In this document: positions 15,776-24,095 of the stretch, one piece after another
How the letters are laid out: every line of letters begins with the position of its first letter
Numbering within the stretch: position 1 is the first letter of the stretch
Source of the DNA: JAZDIU01 sp043804635
GTDB lineage: Bacteria; Chloroflexota; Dehalococcoidia; Dehalococcoidales; UBA2162
NCBI GenBank assembly: GCA_043804635.1
Contig: JAZDIU010000005.1
Coordinates: 22,460-86,459 of the forward strand
DNA length: 64,000 nucleotides
Reading direction: 5' to 3'
The notes under the pieces: generated by a model
Told to the model about the DNA's origin: nothing
Databases searched by the model: none
The model's input: only the letters and a program-made list of their open reading frames with translations
Made by a program: the position numbers and the translations under genes

Positions 15776-16800
15776 TTCTGTGGCTCGATAACCACCTTAA
15801 TAGAATTCTGAGCTTTAGCCACAAGTTCAAACCCCAATCCGGTCTCTTTCAGGCCTAAGCGATGCGTAATCAACGTTTTCACCGGTATTGTTCCCACCCG
15901 GATTAGCTCCAGTGCAATATGGTGGTCGGCCGGACTACCGGCATAGGAAGTAGTCAGGGTGATATCGTTACGCCAGAAAAGCTCATTTATCGATAGCGGG
16001 ATAGTAACGCCGGGAGCCGTCGGCGCAAAAAAGAGGACTGTGCCCCCACGCTCGACCGATTTCAGCGCTTGAGTAATTGCCGATGGGGAACCGGTGCAGA
16101 CTATCACCAGGTCAGCCAGACGACCCCGGTTGACCTCTCGTAAACGAGATGGTATGTCTTCATCAGCGTGAAGAGTCACTTCAGCCCCCAGGCGCTTCGC
16201 CACTTCCAGCCGGTAATCATTAATGTCGACAGCTACTACCCGATGGGCGCCGGAGGCTCTGGCGTATGTAATATGAAGCAGCCCGCTAATGCCGCTGCCG
16301 ATAACGAGTACACTTTTACCCGGCTGCACACCTGCCTGCCTTTGCCCCCTCAGAATACAGGCAAGCGGCTCTACAAAAGTGGCTTCTTCATAAGAGACCT
16401 CGTCAGGAAGCAGAAATACACCACGGTCAACGTTGATAGCCGGCAATCTAATATACTCGGCAAAACCACCCGGGTCGAAGTTTGTCTGCCGTAGAGTGTC
16501 GCAAACGGTATGATGTCCGCTCAAACAATAATCACAGGTGTTACAGGGGACATGATGAGCGGCCGTGACGCGGTCGCCTATTTTGTAACGCTTAACGCCT
16601 TCTCCAACAGCCACAATCTGTCCGCCAATCTCGTGTCCCAGTATCAGAGGCGCCCGGTCGAGGCGGTACCACTCCATAACATCGCTGCCGCAGATACCGC
16701 AGGCTTCCACCCGCACCGATAGCTCACCGGGACCAATTTGGGGGACAGGCATCTCCTCTACCCGTATATCCCGGTTGTTATACCATCTGGCAACACGCAT
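15772..16800 (-). CDS. zinc-dependent medium-chain alcohol dehydrogenase
   Basis: A 342-residue NAD(P)-dependent polyol/threonine-dehydrogenase-like enzyme. Catalytic zinc ligands are in EACGICGSD (Cys about 37) and LGHEIGG (His/Glu about 56-57). The structural zinc site is the four-cysteine loop PCNTCDYCLSGHHTVC (about 85-100). The Rossmann motif is VIGSGISGLLHI and the cofactor-selecting acidic residue is in VVAVDINDY, favouring NAD. It overlaps the DUF401 transporter-like gene. The substrate is probably a sugar alcohol or amino alcohol, but is not determined by the sequence. Confidence 0.92.
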   Translation of the reverse strand: MRVARWYNNRDIRVEEMPVPQIGPGELSVRVEACGICGSDVMEWYRLDRAPLILGHEIGGQIVAVGEGVKRYKIGDRVTAAHHVPCNTCDYCLSGHHTVCDTLRQTNFDPGGFAEYIRLPAINVDRGVFLLPDEVSYEEATFVEPLACILRGQRQAGVQPGKSVLVIGSGISGLLHITYARASGAHRVVAVDINDYRLEVAKRLGAEVTLHADEDIPSRLREVNRGRLADLVIVCTGSPSAITQALKSVERGGTVLFFAPTAPGVTIPLSINELFWRNDITLTTSYAGSPADHHIALELIRVGTIPVKTLITHRLGLKETGLGFELVAKAQNSIKVVIEPQK

Positions 16801-16960
16801 CTCAATCCTTATATCCTTTTAAGCTGACTTATCGCTTCGATGACTCATGCGGCTATGTTCACGGTTTTTTATACCTATTTTCATATTCTTTGATAAGGGC
16901 GAGAGTATATGAGGCGTTCATTGTCAAATCCAAGTAGTCGCTAGGGCGTAAAGAGCCGGT

Positions 16961-17158
16961 TTATGCGTAACGACTAAGAACTGGCCCCAAGTAGCGTATA
17001 TGAACTTGTCGTTCCTTACCAGTAGATACATCGTATTGCAAGTAGTTAGCTCCCACCGAAGACAGTGCGAACTGAGACCGTCCACCCACGGTTCGGAAAT
17101 TCCGGCCTTGAAGCCCATTGCAGAATGCTAGGAAAGCTTGAACAGTTATTACACTCAT
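16961..17158 (-). CDS. small hypothetical protein (65 aa)
   Basis: Starts MSVITVQAFLAFCNGLQGR and ends LGPVLSRYA. The ATG at 17158 has a near-perfect ribosome binding site (AGGAGGTGG, about 6 bases upstream), the main evidence that it is real. No known domain, signal peptide or membrane helix is recognised. It lies 45 bases downstream of the LsrF-like gene on the same strand and is probably cotranscribed. The remaining 160 bases before the alcohol dehydrogenase show nothing clear. Confidence 0.6.
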   Translation of the reverse strand: MSVITVQAFLAFCNGLQGRNFRTVGGRSQFALSSVGANYLQYDVSTGKERQVHIRYLGPVLSRYA

Positions 17159-17203
17159 TACTTACCACCTCCTATGTGATACCTGTGAATCTAGCATACT
17201 GCT

Positions 17204-18007
17204 TTACACCTTTTTGACATTTTTTTCTTTCTCAGTCAGGAATATCTCCTGGGCTTCTTTCGGAGCCGCCTTTTTATGAATAATGGCACGGATGGCTTTA
17301 ATCATCGCCACCGGGAAATCGCTCTGCCAGATATTCCTGCCTAAGTTCACCCCGATAGCCCCCTTCTGCATACCGTCATAAACAAACTCGAATACCTGAA
17401 GCTCGGTATCAACCTGAGGACCGCCAGCCATAACCACCGGCACCGGACAGCCGGTAGATACCTTTTCAAAGTTTTGACACCAGTAAGTTTTCACTACTCT
17501 GGCTCCCAACTCAGCAGCGATGCGGCTGGCTAAAGCCAGGTAGCGGGCATCTCTTTTCTCCAGTTCTTTACCAACCGCAGTGACCGCCATTACCGGTATG
17601 CCGTATTTCTCCCCCTCGTCGACCAGCTTCGCTAAATTCAATAGCGATTCCCTCTCATAATCGGTGCCGACAAAAATAGAAATACCCACGGCTGAAACGT
17701 TGAGGCGAATAGCTTCTTCCATTGAAGTCGTAATGCCTTCGTTAGCCAGGTCTTTCCCTACCATACTGGCACCGCCCGATACCCGGAGAATAATCGGCTT
17801 AGTCTTCTTGGGGTCGACACAGGAACGCAACACACCCCGCGTAATAAATAAGCCATCGGCATAAGTCATCAGCGGCTCGATAGTTTTACCCGGCTGCTCC
17901 AATTTTCGCGTCGGACCTTGAAAGTAGCCGTGGTCTATCGGCAGAAAAAGCGCGTGCCCGTCCGGCTGTATTAGCTGAGCCAACCTATTTGCCATTCCCC
18001 ATTCCAT
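17204..18007 (-). CDS. LsrF/DeoC-like class I aldolase family protein
   Basis: A 267-residue TIM-barrel protein closely resembling LsrF, the autoinducer-2 phosphate thiolase, and related class I aldolases. FLPIDHGYFQGPT near the N-terminus, TRGVLRSCVDP, AVTAVGKELEKRDARY, ARVVKTYWCQ with the probable Schiff-base lysine, PVPVVMAGGP and VNLGRNIWQSDFPVAMIKA all fit LsrF. AGGAGG lies 9 bases before the ATG. No lsr transport or kinase genes are nearby, so an autoinducer role is doubtful. A sugar-phosphate or aromatic-precursor aldolase is an alternative. A small 65-residue protein follows. Confidence 0.85.
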   Translation of the reverse strand: MEWGMANRLAQLIQPDGHALFLPIDHGYFQGPTRKLEQPGKTIEPLMTYADGLFITRGVLRSCVDPKKTKPIILRVSGGASMVGKDLANEGITTSMEEAIRLNVSAVGISIFVGTDYERESLLNLAKLVDEGEKYGIPVMAVTAVGKELEKRDARYLALASRIAAELGARVVKTYWCQNFEKVSTGCPVPVVMAGGPQVDTELQVFEFVYDGMQKGAIGVNLGRNIWQSDFPVAMIKAIRAIIHKKAAPKEAQEIFLTEKEKNVKKV

Positions 18008-18093
18008 TTCTAACTTCCTCCTAGATGAAAATCGAGTTATTCATCAACCAAAAGAAAATGATACCAGAATTCTATCTTCTTGGCTATTGCGGG

Positions 18094-18774
18094 TTATGTT
18101 CCCGGACTCCGGCTTAGCCAGGTCTTACGGTCTCTGATGTCCCGGTCGAACAGAAAGCGATTCATCATAAGCTCAGCACGAGACACCGATTCGCCAAAGC
18201 GACTACTGGGTGCGGTCAACCGCCGGATAACCATAATTATAAGCATTGCCAGAAACCCCAGGGTAAGAGCCATCGGTTGACCCGTCCACCAGGTCACCAG
18301 CGGTAATGAGATGACACCAAGGAGCACTCCCAGAGCCGTATCGTGTGTCACAAAAAGACCCGTCACAGCAATAACTGTTAATACCAACAAACCCCAAGGT
18401 ATTAGGTTGTTCATTATTGGAAGAAAAGCCGCCAGCCCGAGGGTAATAAGAAGCCCCCTACCACCATTGAACCCAAGAAAAACCGACCAATTGTGCCCGA
18501 TAACCGCCGCCACGCCAATTGCGGTCTGAGATGCAATACCCATATCCAGCAGTTTGGCCACCCAGACCATCGCCACCCCTTTAACCAGGTCTAAAATGAT
18601 GACCAAAGTGCCTATCCACACATTGGTCGATTTAATTACATTGGTCGCGCCTACGTTACCACTGCCATATTGCCTGATATCTATCCCTTTATATAGTCTA
18701 GCGGCGATATAGGCAACAGGCACCGCACCAAGGAGATAAGCGCCAATCAGAAGCAACACGAACCGAACAGCCAC
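18094..18774 (-). CDS. plsY: glycerol-3-phosphate acyltransferase PlsY
   Basis: A 226-residue membrane enzyme that transfers the acyl group of acyl-phosphate to glycerol 3-phosphate, the first step of phospholipid synthesis. PlsY motif 1 is YGSGNVGATN (about residue 37) and motif 2 is FNGGRGLLITLG (about 100). Several membrane helices are evident. A charged C-terminal tail of about 40 residues after the last helix makes it slightly longer than usual. It ends the recA-recX-rny-ymdB-PHP series and starts 13 bases downstream of the PHP gene. Confidence 0.95.
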   Translation of the reverse strand: MAVRFVLLLIGAYLLGAVPVAYIAARLYKGIDIRQYGSGNVGATNVIKSTNVWIGTLVIILDLVKGVAMVWVAKLLDMGIASQTAIGVAAVIGHNWSVFLGFNGGRGLLITLGLAAFLPIMNNLIPWGLLVLTVIAVTGLFVTHDTALGVLLGVISLPLVTWWTGQPMALTLGFLAMLIIMVIRRLTAPSSRFGESVSRAELMMNRFLFDRDIRDRKTWLSRSPGT

Positions 18775-18787
18775 TTACCTCTCCTGT

Positions 18788-19633
18788 CTACGCATTGGCT
18801 GACTTTAAACTTTGCCCGGCTAGGGTGATAAGCCTCTCGGCTGACTCCATCGGGACTTCGACTCCGCCAATCGGGGTCTCGGTAATATCCAGTCCATGGA
18901 AATCACTGCCTCCGGTAGTTAAAAGGTGATACCTTTCGGCAAGCTTGACTAATCTCTTTACTTCTTCAGCAATGTAATTATTATAGTAAACTTCTATCCC
19001 AATCAGGCCTTTCTTTTGCAGCTCGAAAATTATCCCTTCCGGGTCGCTGAAAGTAAAAGGGTGTGCCAAAACCGGCAACCCACCAGCCTTTAATATCAAT
19101 TCCACCGCTTCTGCCGGGGTTATCTTTTCCCGCTTAACATAGGCTGGTCCGCCCCAGCCGATATACCTGTTAAACGCGTCTTTAACGGAGGTGATATACC
19201 CTTTTTCAAGCATAGCCAAGGCAAGGTGAGGACGACCTATCGAACCGCTGCCGGCTAGTCCTTTGACCCGCTCGAACTCGATAGGCAAGCCCAAATTTTT
19301 GAGTTTGGCAATCATTTTTTGTGCCCTGATTACACGTGAACCGCGCAGACGCTCCAGCGCAACCTGTAAATCAATGTCCGTATAGTTTATGAAATAACCG
19401 AGGATATGAATTTCACCTTTATCGACATCGGTATTGACTTCAACACCAGGAATTACTCTCAACCCAGGAAAAGATTTCGCTGCTTCCAGAGCTGCGGGAA
19501 TACCATCGACCGTGTCGTGGTCGGCCAGGGCAATTACTGCCAATCCTGCCGCCGCCGATTTTCGCACTATCTCGGCCGGACAAAACCTACCGTCTGATGC
19601 CGTCGAATGCAGGTGCAGGTCTATCCTGGACAC
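18788..19633 (-). CDS. PHP-domain phosphoesterase, RNase AM / nucleoside-bisphosphate phosphatase type
   Basis: A 281-residue PHP protein related to E. coli RNase AM (YciV/TrpH family), which hydrolyses 3',5'-nucleoside bisphosphates and trims RNA 5' ends. Metal-ligand motifs: DLHLHSTASDG at residue 4, LADHDTVDG, IPGVEVNTD, IHILGYF, LAHPFTFSD and GGSDFHGLD. The start is a GTG overlapping the ymdB stop by one base (TAGTG). Being next to RNase Y and YmdB fits a role in RNA or nucleotide turnover. Confidence 0.9.
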   Translation of the reverse strand: MSRIDLHLHSTASDGRFCPAEIVRKSAAAGLAVIALADHDTVDGIPAALEAAKSFPGLRVIPGVEVNTDVDKGEIHILGYFINYTDIDLQVALERLRGSRVIRAQKMIAKLKNLGLPIEFERVKGLAGSGSIGRPHLALAMLEKGYITSVKDAFNRYIGWGGPAYVKREKITPAEAVELILKAGGLPVLAHPFTFSDPEGIIFELQKKGLIGIEVYYNNYIAEEVKRLVKLAERYHLLTTGGSDFHGLDITETPIGGVEVPMESAERLITLAGQSLKSANA

Positions 19634-20400
19634 TACTCCACTTCCCGGTAGATTCGTTTAATACTTTTTGCCTTACCCGTCTTATCATCTATCTTGACCA
19701 GAATAGCGTTAAACATCACCTTACCCTGTCCCACATACAGCCGACTGGGTATCCCTGTCAAAAATCGATTAAGCACAGCATCAGTATCGTCGCCAATCAC
19801 CGAATCGATGGGTCCGGTCATACCGATATCGGTGACATAAGCAGTCCCTCCCGACAGCACCTGGGCATCTATAGTGCCGACGTGGGTATGGGTGCCGAGC
19901 ACCGCACTTACCCGACCGTCCAGATATCTCCCCATTGCCATCTTTTCCGAGGTCGCCTCGGCGTGAAAGTCAACGATTATGATTGGCGGTCTGTCCTCAA
20001 GCTCAGCAAGCAGTTTATCCATCGCCCGGAAGGGGCAATCTAAGTTACCCATAAAAGTCCTACCGATAAGATTAACCGCCAGGACACCGTTTTTGACCAG
20101 ATAGCCTCTACCGGGCACACCGGGCGGGTAATTCAGAGGGCGCAGAATCGGCATTTCACCATCCAGATAAGGCACAATCTCTTTTTGAGCCCAGATATGA
20201 TTGCCGGAAGTCAGCACATCAGCACCGCTAAGGATTAGTTCTCTGGCTGTATCCGGCGTCAAACCCACCCCGCCGGCAACATTCTCACCGTTAGCCACCA
20301 CCATTTGAAAGTTATATTCTTCTCTTAAACCAGGCAGAAGTTCGGTTACAGCTTGCCGCCCGGGTTTACCGATGATATCGCCAATTGACAGGATTAACAT
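19633..20400 (-). CDS. ymdB: YmdB-family metallophosphoesterase (2',3'-cAMP phosphodiesterase type)
   Basis: A 255-residue calcineurin-like phosphoesterase of the TIGR00282 family. Di-metal motifs are GDIIGKPGR, ANGENVAGG, SGNHIWAQKE, VDFHAEATSEK and GTHTHVGTIDAQ. Bacillus YmdB hydrolyses cyclic nucleotides and binds RNase Y; its gene is adjacent to rny there, as it is here. ATG 20400 is preferred over an in-frame TTG at 20406; AGAGG lies about 10 bases upstream. Confidence 0.93.
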   Translation of the reverse strand: MLILSIGDIIGKPGRQAVTELLPGLREEYNFQMVVANGENVAGGVGLTPDTARELILSGADVLTSGNHIWAQKEIVPYLDGEMPILRPLNYPPGVPGRGYLVKNGVLAVNLIGRTFMGNLDCPFRAMDKLLAELEDRPPIIIVDFHAEATSEKMAMGRYLDGRVSAVLGTHTHVGTIDAQVLSGGTAYVTDIGMTGPIDSVIGDDTDAVLNRFLTGIPSRLYVGQGKVMFNAILVKIDDKTGKAKSIKRIYREVE

Positions 20401-20460
20401 TACCAACCAACCTCTGTCCTTATATTTTAAACCCCATCACCTTTATCCTCTATGCAAGTC

Positions 20461-22005
20461 TTATTTTGCGTAGTTTACGGCTCTGGTCTCTCTAAGAACG
20501 GTAACCTTTATTTGTCCCGGATACTCCATCCCCTCTTCTATCTTCTTGGCGATGTCCCGGGCAAGCCTCATTGCTCCCAGGTCGTCAATCTCTTCCGGTT
20601 TAACCAGAATACGGACTTCACGCCCGGCTTGAATGGCAAAGGACTTTTCAACTCCCTTGAAGCTATTAGCGATGTCTTCCAATGCCTTCAGCCGTTTTAA
20701 GTAACTCTCTAATGGCTCGCGCCTAGCACCTGGCCGAGCACTGCTTATGGCATCGGCCGCCGCAATAATATAGCCCCAGATACTGGTATTAGACGTCTCC
20801 AGGTGGTGTTCGGAGATACCCTGAATAACCTCAGCCGACTTTTCCCATTGCTTAACCAGGTCGGTCCCGATGGACGCATGAGTTCCCTCGACCTCCCTGT
20901 CTACTGCTTTTCCAAGGTCATGAAGTAAACCGGCTTTCTTAGCTATGGCAACATTAGCACCCAATTCGGAGGCGAGCATTCCCGCCAGATAAGCAACTTC
21001 AGTGCTATGGGCTAAGACATTCTGACCGTAGCTGGTCCGGTATTTAAGACGGCCTAATAACTTAATCAGTTCCGGATGCAATCCCTGCACCCCAACCTGA
21101 TAGGCTGCTTGTTCACCGGCGCGGTGCATTTCTGCTTCTACTTCTTCTTTAGTCTTAGCCACTGTCTCTTCGATGCGAGCCGGATGTATACGGCCGTCGA
21201 GGATAAGTTTATTTAACGCCAGGCGGGCTATTTCCCGCCGTACCGGGTCGAAGCTGGAAAGAGTCACCGCCTCCGGAGTATCATCGATAATCAAATCGAC
21301 ACCGGTAGCCTGCTCAAGTGCCCTGATATTACGTCCTTCCCTACCGATAAGCCGGCCCTTCATCTCATCGCTGGGCAGTGGTACACTGGATACCGTTGTC
21401 TCAGCAACCACCTCCGAGGCAGAACGCTGAATAGCTATGGATAAAATCTCCTGAGTTTTCTTAGAAAAATCTTCCTTCAGCTCAGCTTCCCAACTCCGCA
21501 GCCGTCTTGATGCCTCTTCTTTTAGCTCAGATTCTACTTTTTGAAAAAGCACCTGTTTCGCCTCAGTGCTGGACATACCTGAAACCACCTCTAGCTGCTT
21601 CAACTCCCTGTCTTTAGCCACGGTAAGTTCTGCCCGAATCGCATCTATGCTCTTCTCTTTATTAATCAGGTTCTTTTCCCTCTGCTCGACAGAGTCCAAC
21701 TTGCGTTCCATGTTCTCCGACCTTGAGGAAAGCCGGTTCTCAGAACGCTGCAGCTCGGCCTTCCGCTCGCGGTATTCGGCTTCATTAGCTGCCCTGGTTT
21801 TTTCTATTTCGGCTTTCGCTTCGCTAAGGACTTTCTTTGCTTCCTCTCTGGCCTCAGCAATCGTTCTGACTGCTTTTCTCTGAGAAGCCCGAATCTGACG
21901 ATTGACGGACATTCTCCGGAAGAAAAAAACGACCAACCCACCCAAGACCACCCCGATAATAAGGCTGGACATGTAAAGTATTAAAAAGTTTATATTTCCA
22001 GACAA
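20461..22005 (-). CDS. rny: ribonuclease Y
   Basis: A 514-residue membrane-anchored endoribonuclease that starts mRNA decay. It has an N-terminal membrane helix (about residues 5-28) and a long coiled coil (about 35-190). A KH domain with GRLIGREGRNIRALE follows, then an HD domain with LAHSTEVAYLAG and AGLLHDLGKAVD. Length and order match the family exactly. The start is a TTG (22005) with GGAGGTG 6 bases upstream. It sits 4 bases downstream of recX and 60 bases upstream of ymdB. Confidence 0.97.
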   Translation of the reverse strand: MSGNINFLILYMSSLIIGVVLGGLVVFFFRRMSVNRQIRASQRKAVRTIAEAREEAKKVLSEAKAEIEKTRAANEAEYRERKAELQRSENRLSSRSENMERKLDSVEQREKNLINKEKSIDAIRAELTVAKDRELKQLEVVSGMSSTEAKQVLFQKVESELKEEASRRLRSWEAELKEDFSKKTQEILSIAIQRSASEVVAETTVSSVPLPSDEMKGRLIGREGRNIRALEQATGVDLIIDDTPEAVTLSSFDPVRREIARLALNKLILDGRIHPARIEETVAKTKEEVEAEMHRAGEQAAYQVGVQGLHPELIKLLGRLKYRTSYGQNVLAHSTEVAYLAGMLASELGANVAIAKKAGLLHDLGKAVDREVEGTHASIGTDLVKQWEKSAEVIQGISEHHLETSNTSIWGYIIAAADAISSARPGARREPLESYLKRLKALEDIANSFKGVEKSFAIQAGREVRILVKPEEIDDLGAMRLARDIAKKIEEGMEYPGQIKVTVLRETRAVNYAK

Positions 22006-22009
22006 TTTT

Positions 22010-22597
22010 TCACCTCCCCGATTCTTGCCATAACCGCTCTACAGTGCGGTCTATCACTTCGTAACTAAACCCTCGCCTTTTCAAATAGTCACCCAGGCGA
22101 CGACGATAACTTTCATAATCTAAGCCTGATAAGCTTCTGGCTTTACCAGTGGCTATCCGATAGGCATTTTCCTCGTCATCGATTAGTCCTACCGCTTCTT
22201 CGACGATTTCACCGGCGATACCCTTTTTCTTAAGTTCTAATTTAGTCAACCACCGACTCCGCGGATTGAACGACTCACGGTTATCAACCCAGAACCGGGC
22301 AAAAGCCATATCGTTCACCAGTCCTTGCTGTTTTAATTTGGCTATTACCGCTTCACGGGTATCGCTATCAAAACCTCGCTGACTCAGTTTCACCTTAAGC
22401 TCAGCCTCGCTATTAGGCCGGTGAATTAAATAACGGCTTGCTACTTTTAAGCAACGCTGAAAATCTGTTTTGAGCTGCCCACTTTCGTTTCCGGATAGAG
22501 CTCCAGCCTTCCTCTCCATACTGAAGGCAACATTGCCATCCACAGCGATATTCAACCGCTTCCCCCTCTCACTTCGGAAGGTAGTAACCTTTGCCAT
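22010..22597 (-). CDS. recX: regulatory protein RecX
   Basis: A helical modulator of RecA filaments, about 195 residues. Three RecX-type helical repeats are seen: YLIHRPNSEAELKVKLSQRG, the VNDMAFARFWVDNRE segment and the SYRRRLGDYLKRRGFSYEVI segment. ATG 22597 is chosen over an upstream TTG (22615). It lies 82 bases downstream of recA on the same strand, the classical recA-recX pairing. Confidence 0.92.
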   Translation of the reverse strand: MAKVTTFRSERGKRLNIAVDGNVAFSMERKAGALSGNESGQLKTDFQRCLKVASRYLIHRPNSEAELKVKLSQRGFDSDTREAVIAKLKQQGLVNDMAFARFWVDNRESFNPRSRWLTKLELKKKGIAGEIVEEAVGLIDDEENAYRIATGKARSLSGLDYESYRRRLGDYLKRRGFSYEVIDRTVERLWQESGR

Positions 22598-22679
22598 TTT
22601 TTCGCCACTAAACAAAAAACTGAAGCTATTAGCCTCAGCTTTCTCGGACCTTATTTTTTTTATCCAGCCGGCGATTAAC

Positions 22680-23690
22680 TTATTCGCTGGCTACAGGACG
22701 AACGGCATTAGCTGAGGCTCTAATTTTTTCTTCGATTTCTCCGGCAAGTTCGGAATGTTCCAGCAGGTACTGCCTGACGTTCTCCTTACCCTGCCCCAGG
22801 CGGGTATTACCATAGGAGAAAAAGGCACCGGACTTAGAAACTAGCCCCAGCTCAACACCCAAATCAAGGAGGTTACCCTCACGGCTGATACCGTGGTCGA
22901 ACATTATGTCGAATTCCGCACTTCTGAAGGGAGGCGCTACCTTATTCTTCACTACCCTGGCTTTAACATGACTGCCTATGATTTGTTCTCCCTGTTTGAT
23001 AGTCTCGGCACGCCGTAACTCGATTCTGACCGAGCTATAGAACTTTAAAGCCCGGCCACCCGGCGTTACCTCAGGGTTACCGAATACGATACCGACTTTT
23101 TCTCTAAGCTGATTGATGAATATTACCGCCGTCCCTGTCTTGCCAATGGCTGCCGCCAGCTTCCTCAAGGCTTGCGACATCAGACGTGCTTGAAGTGCAA
23201 CGTGGGTATCCCCCATCTCCCCTTCAATTTCAGCCTGGGGCACCAGAGCAGCAACGCTATCGATGATTATTACATCGACGGCTCCGCTCCTGACCAGCGC
23301 CTCGGTGATTTCCAGAGCCTGCTCCCCGGTATCCGGCTGAGAAATGAGCATATCATCCACATCGACCCCGCAGCGTTTAGCATAAGCAGGGTCCAAGGCA
23401 TGCTCGACATCGATATATGCTGTGTTTCCCCCAGCTTTCTGGGCTTCAGCCAGAACGTGTAAAGCCAGTGTGGTCTTACCTGAAGACTCCGGACCGAATA
23501 TTTCAGAGATGCGCCCCTTGGGAATTCCACCTACCCCAAGAGCCAGGTCTAGAGAGAGTGCTCCGCTGGGAATAACATCCACCGGCGTTCTTGCCGCTGT
23601 TTCTCCCAGCTTCATTATTGAGCCTTTGCCAAACTTCTTCTCGATTTGGCCTATGGCTAGTTCAAGCGCTTTACCTTTTTCTGTGGTCAT
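22680..23690 (-). CDS. recA: recombinase RecA
   Basis: A 336-residue DNA strand-exchange ATPase and SOS coprotease. Walker A is GPESSGKTTLALH (about residue 65), Walker B VDVIIIDSVAALVPQ, and the DNA-binding loop 1 region is EGEMGDTHVALQARLMS. FINQLREKVGIVFGNPEVTPGGRALKFY is the loop 2 region in two adjacent parts. The acidic C-terminal tail is shorter than in E. coli. The ATG follows AAAGGCGG. No Gram-positive type LexA box was found in the upstream 400 bases. Confidence 0.98.
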   Translation of the reverse strand: MTTEKGKALELAIGQIEKKFGKGSIMKLGETAARTPVDVIPSGALSLDLALGVGGIPKGRISEIFGPESSGKTTLALHVLAEAQKAGGNTAYIDVEHALDPAYAKRCGVDVDDMLISQPDTGEQALEITEALVRSGAVDVIIIDSVAALVPQAEIEGEMGDTHVALQARLMSQALRKLAAAIGKTGTAVIFINQLREKVGIVFGNPEVTPGGRALKFYSSVRIELRRAETIKQGEQIIGSHVKARVVKNKVAPPFRSAEFDIMFDHGISREGNLLDLGVELGLVSKSGAFFSYGNTRLGQGKENVRQYLLEHSELAGEIEEKIRASANAVRPVASE

Positions 23691-23706
23691 TTCCGCCTTT
23701 CGCCAT

Positions 23707-23735
23707 ATAATAACATAAGTAATTTATTTAAACAA
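23707..23735 (-). promoter_or_regulatory. possible recA promoter
   Basis: On the minus strand TTGTTT (23730-23735), a 17-base spacer and TATTAT (23707-23712). The predicted start of transcription would be only about 10 bases before the recA ATG, leaving little room for the ribosome binding site, so the assignment is weak. Confidence 0.3.
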
Positions 23736-24095
23736 GTAAGCAATAACGTTATTCGTTTTCGTTTTTTACAAAAATTTTATTTTTCAGGAAACTAATCTTA
23801 ATAAGAGATAAAAATATGTTTCTCGTTTCGTTCGACTTGCCCAAGACAAGTCTTTTCTTATCACAAGTTAAATAATAGCACGTATGTTCTTTATTGTCAA
23901 TAGGGTTTTGTCGCTTTTTGGAAAAAGTTGTAACCTCACCCCCTGCCCCCCTCTAAAATGTGCCCCTCTTAATATCCGACTCTTTTGACCCGATGACTTC
24001 CAACCAATGTCTTTTCTTTGCAACTTCTGATAAAATACAGCCGTAATAAACGAAATGAATGGCAATAACGTTGGAAAAGGAGGATTAAGCAGAAA
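23736..24095. other. intergenic region between divergent recA and LVIVD genes
   Basis: Very A/T-rich near recA. At 23931-23985 there is a degenerate copy of the dispersed G/C-rich repeat (ACCTCACCCCCTGCCCC, then GTGCCCCTCTTAATAT). No convincing gene is seen. The last 25 bases contain the GGAGG ribosome binding site of the LVIVD gene. Confidence 0.6.

Noticed and set aside
16924..17118. Second minus-strand frame of 64 codons overlapping the small gene at 16961-17158
   Set aside because: It has no ribosome binding site, whereas the overlapping frame has a near-perfect one.
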